A program made the translations under genes and the position numbers. Below are positions 37,268-46,508 of a stretch of 64,000 nt of DNA, one piece after another. Within the stretch, counting starts at the first letter, position 1; the number at the start of each line of letters is the position of its first letter. Below the pieces are notes generated by a model. It saw only the letters and a program-made list of their open reading frames with translations, did no database searches and had not been told where the DNA came from. Source of the DNA: Halalkalibacter urbisdiaboli (GTDB lineage: Bacteria > Bacillota > Bacilli > Bacillales > Bacillaceae_D); assembly GCF_002156385.1 (NCBI RefSeq), contig NZ_MVJM01000001.1, forward strand, positions 55,707 through 119,706, given 5' to 3'.

Positions 37268-38698
37268 ATGATGGATATTACAGTCGTACATTGGTTATAT
37301 TTAACAGGGACCTGTCTGATCATTTTGACAATGTTATACAGACAAAACGTTGTCGTTCCAGCAATTGTCATGAGCTTTTTAGTTGGCTGGACATTCACTG
37401 GATCTTTTCTTGACGGGGTACACACTATATTTAATGCAAGTTTGACAGCAGCTGGTGAGCTCTTTCACATATTTCTCATTATTGCGATTATGACTGCCCT
37501 CCTTCAATCATTGAAATCCATAGGGGCAGATGAACAAATGATTACGCCGTTTCAAGCTGTGATGAAAAATGGAACCATCTCTTTTTGGGTTCTCGTTATC
37601 GTCACCTATGTGTTATCGCTGTTTTTCTGGCCAGCACCAGCTGTCCCGTTAATCGGGGCCCTTTTAATTCCTGTAGCTATTAGGGCGGGGCTTCCTCCAA
37701 TCGGTGCAGCTTTAGCCATTTCACTTGCAGGCCATGGAATGGCATTATCATCAGACTATGTTTTAAAAGTTGCCCCAGGACTTACAGCTTCGTCAAACGT
37801 GATTGAACCGAGTCTCATTGCCGACCGAGCACTCATTCTCTCGGTCATTACAGGGATTATCGCACTGACTCTTGCGTATTTTACAGTTCGCAAATCAATT
37901 ATTCAGCCCGCAAAGAAAAATGTAACTGAATGGGAACAGAGTGGGGATGAGGACGTTCAATTAGACAGTGATCATGTTGATATAAAAAAAGGACGGTATA
38001 GCTCTTGGTTTGCGTTTCTCGTTCCAGCAACTTTCTTTACGATTATTCTATATGTTGTTCTCGCAACATTTACAAACATCGTACCACCTATAGAAGATGG
38101 GGCTGGTGCTTCTTTAATCGGTGGTACTGCGGTCATTTTGCTTCTCTTGATTTCACTTTTTCGAAATTACCGTAGAACCCTTAAGGAAGTTAGTGATCAC
38201 CTGATTAGTGGCTTTGTCTTCGCCTTCAAAGTAATGGGGCTCGTTATACCAATTGCTGGGTTCTTTTTCATTGGGAGTGGTGAGTTTTCAGCTCAAATCC
38301 TTGGGTTAGACGATTCAACGGAGTCACCTGCCTTCTTACTAGACTTAGTCGAGGCAAGTCAATCGGTGATACCCGAAAATGCCTTTATAACCGGATTTGG
38401 TATTCTCATCTTAGGAATGATTTCTGGGCTAGATGGCTCTGGTTTTTCTGGATTACCTCTTATAGGTTCCTTAGCCGAACCTTTAGCCCAATCTGTCGGC
38501 GTTGATCCTGCTACATTAGCAGCAATCGGCCAAGTGGGTGCAATTTGGGTCGGTGGCGGTACATTGGTCGCTTGGTCACCAATCATTGCCATAGCAGGCT
38601 TTGCGAAGATTTCTGTACTTGATCTCGTAAGAAAAAGCTTTATCCCCGTTATAACCGGGCTGATTGTTTCAACGATTCTCGGCTTGCTTCTCTTTTAA
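37268..38698 (+). CDS. Multi-spanning membrane permease, ion-transporter-superfamily-like
   Basis: A 476-residue protein with about 12 hydrophobic helices and a cytoplasmic charged loop near residue 220. Conserved-looking Gly/Pro-rich hairpins (SLFFWPAPAVPLIGALLIPVAI, GLDGSGFSGLPLIGSLAEPL) resemble re-entrant loops of GntP/NhaC/CitM-type carriers. The substrate is unknown. The open frame begins at 37205, but ATG 37268 follows AAAGGAG and is preferred. Confidence 0.65.
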   Translation: MMDITVVHWLYLTGTCLIILTMLYRQNVVVPAIVMSFLVGWTFTGSFLDGVHTIFNASLTAAGELFHIFLIIAIMTALLQSLKSIGADEQMITPFQAVMKNGTISFWVLVIVTYVLSLFFWPAPAVPLIGALLIPVAIRAGLPPIGAALAISLAGHGMALSSDYVLKVAPGLTASSNVIEPSLIADRALILSVITGIIALTLAYFTVRKSIIQPAKKNVTEWEQSGDEDVQLDSDHVDIKKGRYSSWFAFLVPATFFTIILYVVLATFTNIVPPIEDGAGASLIGGTAVILLLLISLFRNYRRTLKEVSDHLISGFVFAFKVMGLVIPIAGFFFIGSGEFSAQILGLDDSTESPAFLLDLVEASQSVIPENAFITGFGILILGMISGLDGSGFSGLPLIGSLAEPLAQSVGVDPATLAAIGQVGAIWVGGGTLVAWSPIIAIAGFAKISVLDLVRKSFIPVITGLIVSTILGLLLF

Positions 38699-38709
38699 TT
38701 TTTCAGACT

Positions 38710-38746
38710 AACAGAATGGTGGTCAGACTTCGACTACCATTCTGTT
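38710..38746 (+). terminator. Terminator after permease gene
   Basis: AACAGAATGGT pairs with ACCATTCTGTT, 12 nt after the stop codon. Confidence 0.7.
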
Positions 38747-38830
38747 ATCGTTTAATTCATCATTCATCTTCATTCCCTCTCCCTTCATAATCTGCTAAAA
38801 TTAAGGACGTGGAAAAAGGAGGGATGTATT

Positions 38831-39190
38831 TTGTATAAAGGAAAGGTTGACTGCGAAGCGAATATCTATTTATATTCTAAGCCAGGCACACCTAGAGACG
38901 GCGTCTTAAAACGCATTCACCGTATTTCAAACTATATGAATAACCATGTGAAAATAACCAACGTACATATTCGTGATACAGGGTATGATGAGAATAAGAA
39001 TGAGCATTACACATCCCTTTCTGTCATTGCAGAGGTTTTAGTCAAATACGATCCGACTATTTCTCATCTTAACGATTACCGCGTAAAAGCATGTACTGAA
39101 TTTAGAAAAGCATTTCCAAGTGCTGGCGCCGTCATGGCCCATTCTATCGACACCTATAATGCCATTAGGTTAACTGGATATACTGAATAG
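38831..39190 (+). CDS. Hypothetical protein, 119 residues
   Basis: A soluble alpha/beta protein without signal peptide or membrane helix. The TTG start lies 8 nt after AAAAGGAGG. Nothing in the sequence (N-terminal YKGKVDCEANIYLYSKPGTP, C-terminal FRKAFPSAGAVMAHSIDTY) lets me assign a family. It is a single gene followed by a hairpin. Confidence 0.65.
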   Translation: MYKGKVDCEANIYLYSKPGTPRDGVLKRIHRISNYMNNHVKITNVHIRDTGYDENKNEHYTSLSVIAEVLVKYDPTISHLNDYRVKACTEFRKAFPSAGAVMAHSIDTYNAIRLTGYTE

Positions 39191-39193
39191 ATA

Positions 39194-39229
39194 GTGTCCC
39201 AATAGGTAGATTTTTACCTTTTGGGACAT
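39194..39229. terminator. Bidirectional terminator, CCAAAAGG family
   Basis: GTGTCCCAATAGGTA pairs with TACCTTTTGGGACA, between convergent genes. Confidence 0.7.
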
Positions 39230-39279
39230 CTCCGCTCACCGCCAAGAACACAGGCGCATTCCCTGTCCTTTTATTACAG

Positions 39280-39912
39280 TTAAGCATCGAGCTTTCGATT
39301 ACTAACTTCTGTTTGATAAACCGGAAAATGAACATTGTAAATAATCGAAAGAATCCGGAGTGAGAATGTAATAAATAGACATAAGTATAACGCAATAATC
39401 GGTGAAAAGATTTCATATGTAATTAAAAAACAAACGGCACCTAAAATCGACGCAATGGCATAGATTTCTTTGCGAAACACGTAAGGAATCTCCTTTGAAA
39501 ACACATCACGTAACACCCCACCACCAATACCGGTTATCAATCCCATCGCAACAACTAAAAACGCATAATCTTCATAATAGAGCATAGCCGTGTTTGCTCC
39601 AACCGCTGTAAAAACCCCTAACCCAATAGCATCTGAAATGAGGATAACATGCTTCAACCTCATCATACTTTTATAAAATATCCAGGTGAGAAGTCCAGCT
39701 ATTAAACTAACAAGAAAATAGCTCGGCTTTACAAAGGCAACGGGTGGGATGTTTCCAAGCAACACATCACGAATCAGGCCCCCTCCTAACGAAGTTGTTA
39801 CACACAAAAAAACAACTCCAAATAAATCAAGCTGTTTCTTAATTCCTATTAAAGCTCCAGAAATTCCAGCAGCTACAATGCCTAAGTAAACAAATAACTC
39901 AATTAAAATCAT
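39280..39912 (-). CDS. TRIC-type cation channel / UPF0126 membrane protein (YvgT-like)
   Basis: About 210 residues and seven hydrophobic helices in two similar halves. Each half carries the family glycine motif: TSLGGGLIRDVLLGNIPP and TGIGGGVLRDVFSKEIP. Prokaryotic TRIC proteins form trimeric monovalent-cation channels, but some members have been proposed as transport proteins for small solutes. ATG 39918 is too near AGGA; ATG 39912 is slightly better. Confidence 0.85.
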   Translation of the reverse strand: MILIELFVYLGIVAAGISGALIGIKKQLDLFGVVFLCVTTSLGGGLIRDVLLGNIPPVAFVKPSYFLVSLIAGLLTWIFYKSMMRLKHVILISDAIGLGVFTAVGANTAMLYYEDYAFLVVAMGLITGIGGGVLRDVFSKEIPYVFRKEIYAIASILGAVCFLITYEIFSPIIALYLCLFITFSLRILSIIYNVHFPVYQTEVSNRKLDA

Positions 39913-40036
39913 CGTCATTTCCTACACTTTCTTAATCAAATAATAAATAAGTATACTTATAACAATAAATAAAAACAAGATAAAAAGCTGTAGGACAATA
40001 AAACAGAGAGGATGTACAATGACATCCCCTCGCTTT

Positions 40037-42016
40037 TTAATCCTTTTGCGCCTTGCGTTCTTTCTCCAAATCAATGGACAATAAATATTGAATTAACGCG
40101 TCTTGCTCTTCCTTCGAAAACCCAGTACTCTTATCCACCCAGAATTCATGGCCCTCACCTGAAACATGAGCGTCTTGCAACCGTTGTGTTCCACGATTTG
40201 CTGCGATTACTTTTTTTCTTAATTGCTTATCTACAAGCGCCTTTAAACTATTATAAGGATCAGGATGTATTCCATTATTCAACGTACCTGGAAGCCCTAG
40301 CTCCGTTTCTATATCACGTCCAACAGCCACGCCGCCATCGTGTAAATAAGGTGCAGAATATTTTAAGCCAACTAAACCTTTCACTTTATAGCCTCCATTT
40401 GTATCATAAGCAAATGAAAGCTTTAATTGTTCTCGGTCCAAGTTCTCGATCGGCATTTTTACGATTTCTGCATTTTCCGGTATAGGAATTGGTGTATCAA
40501 GTTGATAAATCCATGGTTCTTCCATTAGCTTCTTTGTATCTTTAAACGCTTTTGCACGTGAGGTTTCTGTTTGAATTTCTTCGACTGCAATGACTTTGTT
40601 ATTCGTTCTTGCGTGTCCAGCATGACAACGAATACAACCCGCTTTTTCAAACACTTCCCTTCCCGTTGCTTCTATAGAATTGTACGAATCTAATTTACTA
40701 GGTGGGACTAGTGTGTTTTGATACGCAGAGATCTCATTTAACTCCTCAAGCACATATGACCCGTCTGTTCCAATAACAGTGCCATTTGGTGCAAATAACG
40801 ACAAATTCGGAAATGTCGGCGGTGCATATGAATCATTCAGTCCAAGAATTCGCTTATTATTGTTTCGGCTCGCTAAAAATTCTGAGGGAGATTGACCTGA
40901 TTCAGGATCATATCGATATTTAGAACTCGGTGCATTTTGTAAGATGGTCCCTGCATACAAATCCTTATCAATTCCAAATAAGCTGTCACTTTGTGCGGTT
41001 TGCGCTAATAAGTCTGTATTTTGAGCATGAACATTATTATTAAACGCTGATAATCCTTTAAATGGGCCAACTGCAGCATGTCCACTCCAGCCATACGGAT
41101 GATCGCCTAATGTAAACGCATCCGGAATTTGAGAAGGATTGTTTTCGAAATCGTTCGTTGAATCAAAGTTTCCTTTTGGCCATTTTAAAAACGCCTCATC
41201 TACTTTTGCTTCCAATGTTTCCGCATCAGGTAAAGTAAGAGTGCGCTGCAGGCTTTTTTCTTGTACCCATTCTTGCTTATGTAGATACGTCTGCAACACC
41301 TTCGGATCGACATCACTATTCGATAAAAAACCAACTGAATTCGTCGCCAATGCTAATAATAAACCGCCATTCAAGTTAGCATTCGGGGCTCCTTCAATAA
41401 CCTTACCTGTATCACGATCAACGGATGCATGACAAGCCGCACAAGTAATCCCAGCTTTTATACGCCCATCTTTAATGGTAATCGGCATACCTAGTGGCGC
41501 AAATGCCCCCTTTGGCACATCCAAGCCGGTTTCTATGACTTCGCCTTTTTTAAATTGACGCCCCCCTACTAACGCATCTTCTGCTAGCTCAACTTTTAAG
41601 TTATCCGTCCCCTCTCCCCTCACTTTAAGAACCGCCTTCGCAATATTAAATAAGGAAAGTGGGCCATCTAAAACACCAACGACATCCGTAATAAATTCTT
41701 CGTTATTAAAGGTCTCTTCATAAAATAAAGCTCGACCTTCTTCTATTGTTTGTTCATCAATTTTTACAGCACCATTTTGCAACGATAAAAATGACTGACC
41801 CTCTTCCGTTTTAAGAAGTTCATTCGCATCTTTTTCATCAATCGTCAAGCCGAAAATATCATACCCATAGGTTTCATTCATTTTGTGATAAAGTGGATGA
41901 TTTAACGTATTTTCAGCACTTGGATGAACTGCGTATTTTGGTTCTAAAGCATTTATACTGTTATAAAGAACAATGACGATTCCAACAATGACAATCCAAA
42001 CCCATAAACGACGCAA
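40037..42016 (-). CDS. Membrane-anchored di-haem c-type cytochrome (MauG/RoxA-like)
   Basis: About 659 residues. An uncleaved N-terminal helix (WVWIVIVGIVIVLY) anchors an extracytoplasmic domain with two haem c motifs: CAACH (mid-protein) and CIRCH (about residue 470). The C-terminal LVGLKYSAPYLHDGGVA is typical of the bacterial di-haem peroxidase/MauG superfamily. The size resembles RoxA-type dioxygenases more than the small cytochrome c peroxidases, so an oxidative function on a large substrate is possible. TTG 42016 is 7 nt from AAGGGGG and preferred over TTG 42022. Confidence 0.75.
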   Translation of the reverse strand: MRRLWVWIVIVGIVIVLYNSINALEPKYAVHPSAENTLNHPLYHKMNETYGYDIFGLTIDEKDANELLKTEEGQSFLSLQNGAVKIDEQTIEEGRALFYEETFNNEEFITDVVGVLDGPLSLFNIAKAVLKVRGEGTDNLKVELAEDALVGGRQFKKGEVIETGLDVPKGAFAPLGMPITIKDGRIKAGITCAACHASVDRDTGKVIEGAPNANLNGGLLLALATNSVGFLSNSDVDPKVLQTYLHKQEWVQEKSLQRTLTLPDAETLEAKVDEAFLKWPKGNFDSTNDFENNPSQIPDAFTLGDHPYGWSGHAAVGPFKGLSAFNNNVHAQNTDLLAQTAQSDSLFGIDKDLYAGTILQNAPSSKYRYDPESGQSPSEFLASRNNNKRILGLNDSYAPPTFPNLSLFAPNGTVIGTDGSYVLEELNEISAYQNTLVPPSKLDSYNSIEATGREVFEKAGCIRCHAGHARTNNKVIAVEEIQTETSRAKAFKDTKKLMEEPWIYQLDTPIPIPENAEIVKMPIENLDREQLKLSFAYDTNGGYKVKGLVGLKYSAPYLHDGGVAVGRDIETELGLPGTLNNGIHPDPYNSLKALVDKQLRKKVIAANRGTQRLQDAHVSGEGHEFWVDKSTGFSKEEQDALIQYLLSIDLEKERKAQKD

Positions 42017-42111
42017 AACCAAGCCCCCTTGTTGTTTATTTATGGATTACTATTTAGCAAATGGAGGGACAATATACATTAATCGAATGATAATAATGTT
42101 TAAACTAAAAA

Positions 42112-42150
42112 AGACAAACGAAAAGTCCAGTTACAACTCTTCGTCTGTCT
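42112..42150 (-). terminator. Terminator downstream of a small minus-strand gene
   Basis: On the minus strand AGACAGACGAAGAG pairs with CTTTTCGTTTGTCT (G-U wobbles) and is followed by TTTTTT. It supports transcription of the small ORF just upstream. Confidence 0.65.
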
Positions 42151-42165
42151 CCTTTATAACTATGT

Positions 42166-42297
42166 TTAAGCCGTCGTCACTTGATGAAGATTGTTTTGCC
42201 TTTCAACAATCCAGCATAGCAATTCTAATTCTTTTAATTCAAGCTCTCGGTTTAACTTCGTCTCGAAAAATGTTATCAACTCAGATAAATCAACCAT
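42166..42297 (-). CDS. Small 43-residue protein of unknown function
   Basis: An amphipathic helical sequence (MVDLSELITFFETKLNREL...) that ends at an ORF stop 16 bp before a good terminator. The ribosome binding site is weak (GTGGGTAGAA). Coding is suggested by the terminator and the balanced composition, not by a recognised family. Confidence 0.4.
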   Translation of the reverse strand: MVDLSELITFFETKLNRELELKELELLCWIVERQNNLHQVTTA

Positions 42298-42615
42298 ATT
42301 TCTACCCACTTTTGTCAAATTTCTTCTATTATAAATCATTACAGAAATCAGTCAAACAGAGAAATCTTATTTTTATACTTTCTTAATATTTATTTAATAT
42401 ACTTTAAACTCTACTTTATTAGAGATGCCCCTGCATCTTTCTAATTTGTTCAAATTTCCTCACCCAACCTGTTCCTTCTCTACAATCAACCACCCCGCTA
42501 ATTAACTTATCGATAACCTTAATAGTTATTGAGATTTAATTCCACGTTTGTTATTATCTAAGTGTATCATGTTTATAAATTACTTTAGCCCACCAATGAG
42601 AGGAGTCGAATTCGA
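42298..42615. other. AT-rich intergenic region upstream of GH36
   Basis: About 320 bp with no supported gene. It should contain the promoter of the alpha-galactosidase gene; GAGAGGAG lies at about 42598-42605. Confidence 0.4.
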
Positions 42616-44850
42616 TTGACTATCACGATAAACCATGAACAAAACGAGTTTCACTTATTTAATAAGGATATAAGCTATATTTTTAGAATATTGGAAAAAA
42701 GTAACCAGTTAGAGCATTTATATTATGGAAAACGGATAAAACATCGCAACTCTTTTGCACACTTAATCGAGCGAGAGGTTCGACCTTCCTGCAATCTATT
42801 TGAAGGGGACTACACATCCTCACTAGAACATATTAAACAAGAATATCCTAGCTTTGGGACAACGGATTATCGCTACCCTGCTCATACTATAACAAATCAT
42901 ATTGGTAGTAAATTGACAAATTTCAAATATGAAAGCTATGAAATTTTGAAAGGGAAACCCACTCTAGAGGGGCTTCCTGCGACGTATGTTGCTGAGCTGG
43001 ATGAAGCTGAAACTTTACAAATTACACTAGTCGATCAGTTACTTAACTGCAAATTAATTTTAAGTTATACCCTTTATAACGATCGGCCGATTATTTGTCG
43101 TAACGCAGCCTTCCAAAATACGGGCGGAGAAACCGTTTATATTAATAGTGCAATGAGTACAAGTGTTGACTTTCCTGATGATGAGTTTGAAATGCTACAT
43201 TTGTCTGGAGCTTGGGCTCGTGAAACACATATTGAAACGCAAAAGCTGACCAAAGGGATTCGATCGATTTACAGTACACGTGGTGCAAGTAGTAATGTGC
43301 ACAACCCCTTCCTAGCTTTAAAACGACCTGACGCTACAGAGCACTTTGGAAGCGTATACGGGTTTAGCTTAGTTTATAGTGGTAACTTCTTAGCTCAGGT
43401 CGAGGTTGATACGTATAATGTGACCCGCGTAATGATGGGGATCAATCCTTTTCAATTTAAATGGAAGCTCTCCCCTAACGAGACCTTTCAAACACCCGAA
43501 TGTGTAATGGTTTATTCAGATCAAGGGTTAAACGGCATGAGCCAAGCTTATCATGACTTATACCGGAACCGATTAGTACGTGGTGTTTGGCGTGATCAGG
43601 AACGACCTATCTTAATAAACAATTGGGAAGCAACATACTTTAATTTTAACGAAGAAAAAATATTGAGCATAGCCGAGACAGCAAAGCAATTAGGGATTGA
43701 ACTATTTGTATTGGATGATGGCTGGTTTGGAGAACGCCACGATGATACGAGTTCACTAGGAGATTGGTTTGTTAATAAAGAGAAGCTACCGAATGGCATT
43801 AAGGGGCTTTCAAACAAACTCGAGGAAATCGGCATTAAATTTGGTCTATGGTTTGAACCCGAAATGGTTTGTAAAAACACGAAACTTTTTAAAGAGCATC
43901 CTGATTGGATTATCAAAACTCCAAATCGCAATGCTTCACACGGACGAAACCAGTTTGTACTAGACTTTTCAAAAGATGAGGTTGTTGAGCATCTTTTTAT
44001 TTTAATGGACAACATATTAAAAGACGCCAACATCTCTTATATAAAATGGGATATGAACCGATACATTACGGAACCTTATTCGAACAGCTTAGATGCTGAC
44101 CAACAGGGCGAATTTTATCACCGTTACATTTTAGGTGTTTATAAGCTGTACCATAAATTAATTGACAAATATCCAGAGATTTTATTTGAATCTTGTGCTG
44201 GCGGTGGCGCACGTTTTGACCCAGGCATGCTCTATTACTCACCACAAATTTGGACAAGTGATGATACGGATGCTGTTGAACGATTAAAAATACAATACGG
44301 AACATCTATGGTATATCCATTAAGTACGATCGGCAGCCATGTATCCGAGGTTCCAAACCATCAGGTTGGTCGTATCACCCCGATTGAAACTCGCGCAAAT
44401 GTAGCCTATTTCGGAACATTCGGTTATGAACTAGATATAACAAACATAACCGAACAAGAAAAACAAGCAGTCAAGCGCCAAGTCGCATTTTTCAAAGAAA
44501 AGCGTGACCTAATTCGAAGCGGATATTTCTACCGTCTATTAAACCCATTTGAATCAAATGAAGTTTCATGGATGACGGTTTCTCAAGACCAAAATGAAGC
44601 GATTGTTGGTTACTACAAAGTGCTAGCAAAACCGAACGATAAATATGATCGAATCAAGCTAAAAGGGTTAGACCCTGACAAGCTTTATGAAATCGAAAGC
44701 ACACAAACAACTCATTACGGTGACGAATTAATGAACATAGGAATTATACTTGCGGAGGATTTCACTAACCGTGCAGGTGAGTTTTGGCAAAGAGAAAAGC
44801 AAGGAGATTTCACCTCTTCCTTATTTGTATTAAGAGCCGTGAATCCGTAG
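42616..44850 (+). CDS. Alpha-galactosidase, glycoside hydrolase family 36
   Basis: A 744-residue cytoplasmic retaining enzyme that removes alpha-1,6-galactose from melibiose/raffinose-type sugars and galactomannan fragments. The nucleophile D479 is in IKWDMNR and the acid/base D549 in WTSDDTDAVER, one residue offset from the classic Geobacillus AgaB numbering (478/548). FVLDDGWFGERHDD, GLWFEPEMV and LFESCAGGGARFDPGML are further family motifs. The start is TTG, about 10 nt after GAGAGGAG. The gene stands alone and ends at a bidirectional hairpin. Confidence 0.93.
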   Translation: MTITINHEQNEFHLFNKDISYIFRILEKSNQLEHLYYGKRIKHRNSFAHLIEREVRPSCNLFEGDYTSSLEHIKQEYPSFGTTDYRYPAHTITNHIGSKLTNFKYESYEILKGKPTLEGLPATYVAELDEAETLQITLVDQLLNCKLILSYTLYNDRPIICRNAAFQNTGGETVYINSAMSTSVDFPDDEFEMLHLSGAWARETHIETQKLTKGIRSIYSTRGASSNVHNPFLALKRPDATEHFGSVYGFSLVYSGNFLAQVEVDTYNVTRVMMGINPFQFKWKLSPNETFQTPECVMVYSDQGLNGMSQAYHDLYRNRLVRGVWRDQERPILINNWEATYFNFNEEKILSIAETAKQLGIELFVLDDGWFGERHDDTSSLGDWFVNKEKLPNGIKGLSNKLEEIGIKFGLWFEPEMVCKNTKLFKEHPDWIIKTPNRNASHGRNQFVLDFSKDEVVEHLFILMDNILKDANISYIKWDMNRYITEPYSNSLDADQQGEFYHRYILGVYKLYHKLIDKYPEILFESCAGGGARFDPGMLYYSPQIWTSDDTDAVERLKIQYGTSMVYPLSTIGSHVSEVPNHQVGRITPIETRANVAYFGTFGYELDITNITEQEKQAVKRQVAFFKEKRDLIRSGYFYRLLNPFESNEVSWMTVSQDQNEAIVGYYKVLAKPNDKYDRIKLKGLDPDKLYEIESTQTTHYGDELMNIGIILAEDFTNRAGEFWQREKQGDFTSSLFVLRAVNP

Positions 44851-44862
44851 AAACTACAGTAA

Positions 44863-44890
44863 TAGGAGCCACTATTCGGAGTGGCTCTAT
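44863..44890. terminator. Terminator after GH36
   Basis: GAGCCACT pairs with AGTGGCTC, followed by TATTATAATT. Confidence 0.65.
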
Positions 44891-45030
44891 TATAATTCTA
44901 TTTGTATCCTCACAAGTCTTTTGGGAATAGTGGTTCATCATTCGTTCTACAGCTCTTTAGCACGAACCAAACCAAACGAAAAATGCAACATGAATGAGAT
45001 TATGCTGCATCATTAGATCTACAACGAAGC

Positions 45031-45321
45031 CTAAAACCAATTTCTTCTAGGTTGAGAGACACCGTATAGTTTTGGCTTACTAGCAGAGATCACATTATTC
45101 TCTACTTTCCGTTTTTCCCTATCTCTTTCTACTAAAGAATCTAGCTTTCTAACAGCTTTTTCTAGCTCCTGTTCATTTAAGTCCCCCCTACCATAAAGGC
45201 TACAGATAATGCCATATGCAATTGCTTTTGTATCAATATCTACATTCACGGTAAGGTCCACATCCGAGTTTCCGCTATTGCCAACCAATGTATTAAGTTT
45301 ATTTTCAACAGGTTTCTCCAT
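45031..45321 (-). CDS. Small protein with NSGNS-DVD motif, partner A
   Basis: A 96-residue protein with excellent AAGGAGGGGAG before the ATG. Residues about 15-34 read NSGNSDVDLTVNVDIDTKA, followed by a helical part (LNEQELEKAVRKLDSLVERD). The same motif occurs in the upstream gene at 45380, so the two probably function together, possibly in the spore or envelope. I do not recognise the family. Confidence 0.6.
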   Translation of the reverse strand: MEKPVENKLNTLVGNSGNSDVDLTVNVDIDTKAIAYGIICSLYGRGDLNEQELEKAVRKLDSLVERDREKRKVENNVISASKPKLYGVSQPRRNWF

Positions 45322-45342
45322 ATACTCCCCTCCTTAATAGAA

Positions 45343-45367
45343 AGGGATACTAGTTGTCTAGTATCCC
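45343..45367 (-). terminator. Hairpin between the paired small genes
   Basis: GGGATACTAG pairs perfectly with CTAGTATCCC. Confidence 0.7.
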
Positions 45368-45379
45368 CAAAATAAATGA

Positions 45380-45703
45380 TTAATCGTCTAATCCTTGAGC
45401 TTGCGTCTGGGCTTGATCTTGATCTTGGTCTGATTCAGCGTCGGATCTTGCACGTACTCTTGCACGTGAATCACTATCTACAGTAATATCTACATCTAGT
45501 CTAGAGTTTCCACTATTATAAACTTTAGCTCTTGCAATGTTAGTGTTTTTGTCTTTTAAAGAAATATCATTTTCATTATCTAAGTCATTATCAAGTTTTG
45601 CGTCTAGTTCCGTATCTACATTATTTCGTACTTCGTTGTCAAGCTCATTTCTTGTACCTCTACTATTACCAAACACATCTGGGTTTCTCCAAACATTATT
45701 CAT
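45380..45703 (-). CDS. Acidic low-complexity small protein with NSGNS-DVD motif, partner B
   Basis: A 107-residue highly charged protein. The middle is rich in Asn/Asp/Glu (ELDNEVRNNVDTELDAKLDN). The motif NSGNSRLDVDITVDSDSRA precedes an Arg/Asp/Gln tail (SDQDQDQAQTQAQGLDD). It is probably intrinsically disordered. The open frame begins at TTG 45724, but that lies inside the G-rich ribosome binding site; ATG 45703 is preferred. Function unknown. Confidence 0.6.
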   Translation of the reverse strand: MNNVWRNPDVFGNSRGTRNELDNEVRNNVDTELDAKLDNDLDNENDISLKDKNTNIARAKVYNSGNSRLDVDITVDSDSRARVRARSDAESDQDQDQAQTQAQGLDD

Positions 45704-45954
45704 TTCAATTTCCCCCCCTTTCAACTTAGATACTATACTTTATTCGGTTTAATCATTTATGATTGGACAACCGTTTAAAAAAATCATAGACAACTGTACA
45801 TTTTAAAAGGTTCGGGGGGACTAAGACCTATGTTTAAATTCGAGGAAAGACAACTGAAACAGGCATTTGTACCTTCCATAAAGGCGGTTGCTGAATAGAC
45901 ATAAAGTACATATAAATTTGGAAATATTTAGAATAATAATTAGGAGTGATAATA

Positions 45955-46143
45955 ATGAATAGTGGTTCAAATAAACGCGTGGGTAAAAAAGATTTTAAAA
46001 TTATTATTGAGCCAGATATCTATGTTGGGGATAGAGAACCGCTTTGCATTACTGATCAAGAATTCTGCGTTCTCTTAAAGCATTACCAAGGGATAATGTT
46101 TGAAAAGTATTGTAAAGACATAAAAAGGATCTTTCGGAAATAA
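45955..46143 (+). CDS. Small hypothetical protein, 62 residues
   Basis: AGGAG lies 8 nt before ATG 45955. The protein (FKIIIEPDIYVGDREPLCITDQEFC...) is mixed alpha/beta with three Cys residues. I do not recognise it. A strong convergent terminator follows at 46178. Confidence 0.6.
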   Translation: MNSGSNKRVGKKDFKIIIEPDIYVGDREPLCITDQEFCVLLKHYQGIMFEKYCKDIKRIFRK

Positions 46144-46177
46144 TTCCATTCCCAGCTTATATAAGGGCTTAACTCTA

Positions 46178-46210
46178 TAATAAGAGGTGGATAATTTCAC
46201 CTCTTATTAT
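46178..46210. terminator. Bidirectional terminator
   Basis: AATAAGAGGTG pairs with CACCTCTTATT between two convergent small genes. Confidence 0.75.
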
Positions 46211-46221
46211 AGAAAAGGGTA

Positions 46222-46374
46222 TTAAATACCCCAAAATCTTTCTTTATTTAAAGGTGTATAGACTTTATCTCCTTGAATTTGGCGGTGTAAAATTGGATTT
46301 TCAAAAAGATCCTTAACATAATACTTCTCTTGCTTGGCCCTAGCCCTAGTATAAGTCATAACCTTCTCGTTCAT
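46222..46374 (-). CDS. Small 50-residue basic protein of unknown function
   Basis: Too short for standard ORF calls, but it has an excellent TAAGGAGG 7 nt before the ATG and a terminator immediately downstream. The protein (MNEKVMTYTRARAKQEKYY...KERFWGI) is basic and aromatic-rich, without a signal peptide. I do not recognise the family. Confidence 0.6.
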   Translation of the reverse strand: MNEKVMTYTRARAKQEKYYVKDLFENPILHRQIQGDKVYTPLNKERFWGI

Positions 46375-46508
46375 CCAGATGCCTCCTTAGTAGCATTAAC
46401 ATAATAAAAAGCTTGTATATTTTCCTTAATCAATCGGTAGAAACTGAAATACCTTGGGTTCACTATAAGCGGAAATAAAATGCCAACTCCCGATTTCTTA
46501 ATATATTT

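Noticed and set aside
45830..45898. 22-codon ORF beginning MFKFEERQLK
   Set aside because: Weak spacing to the GGGGGG upstream and too short to support without homologues.
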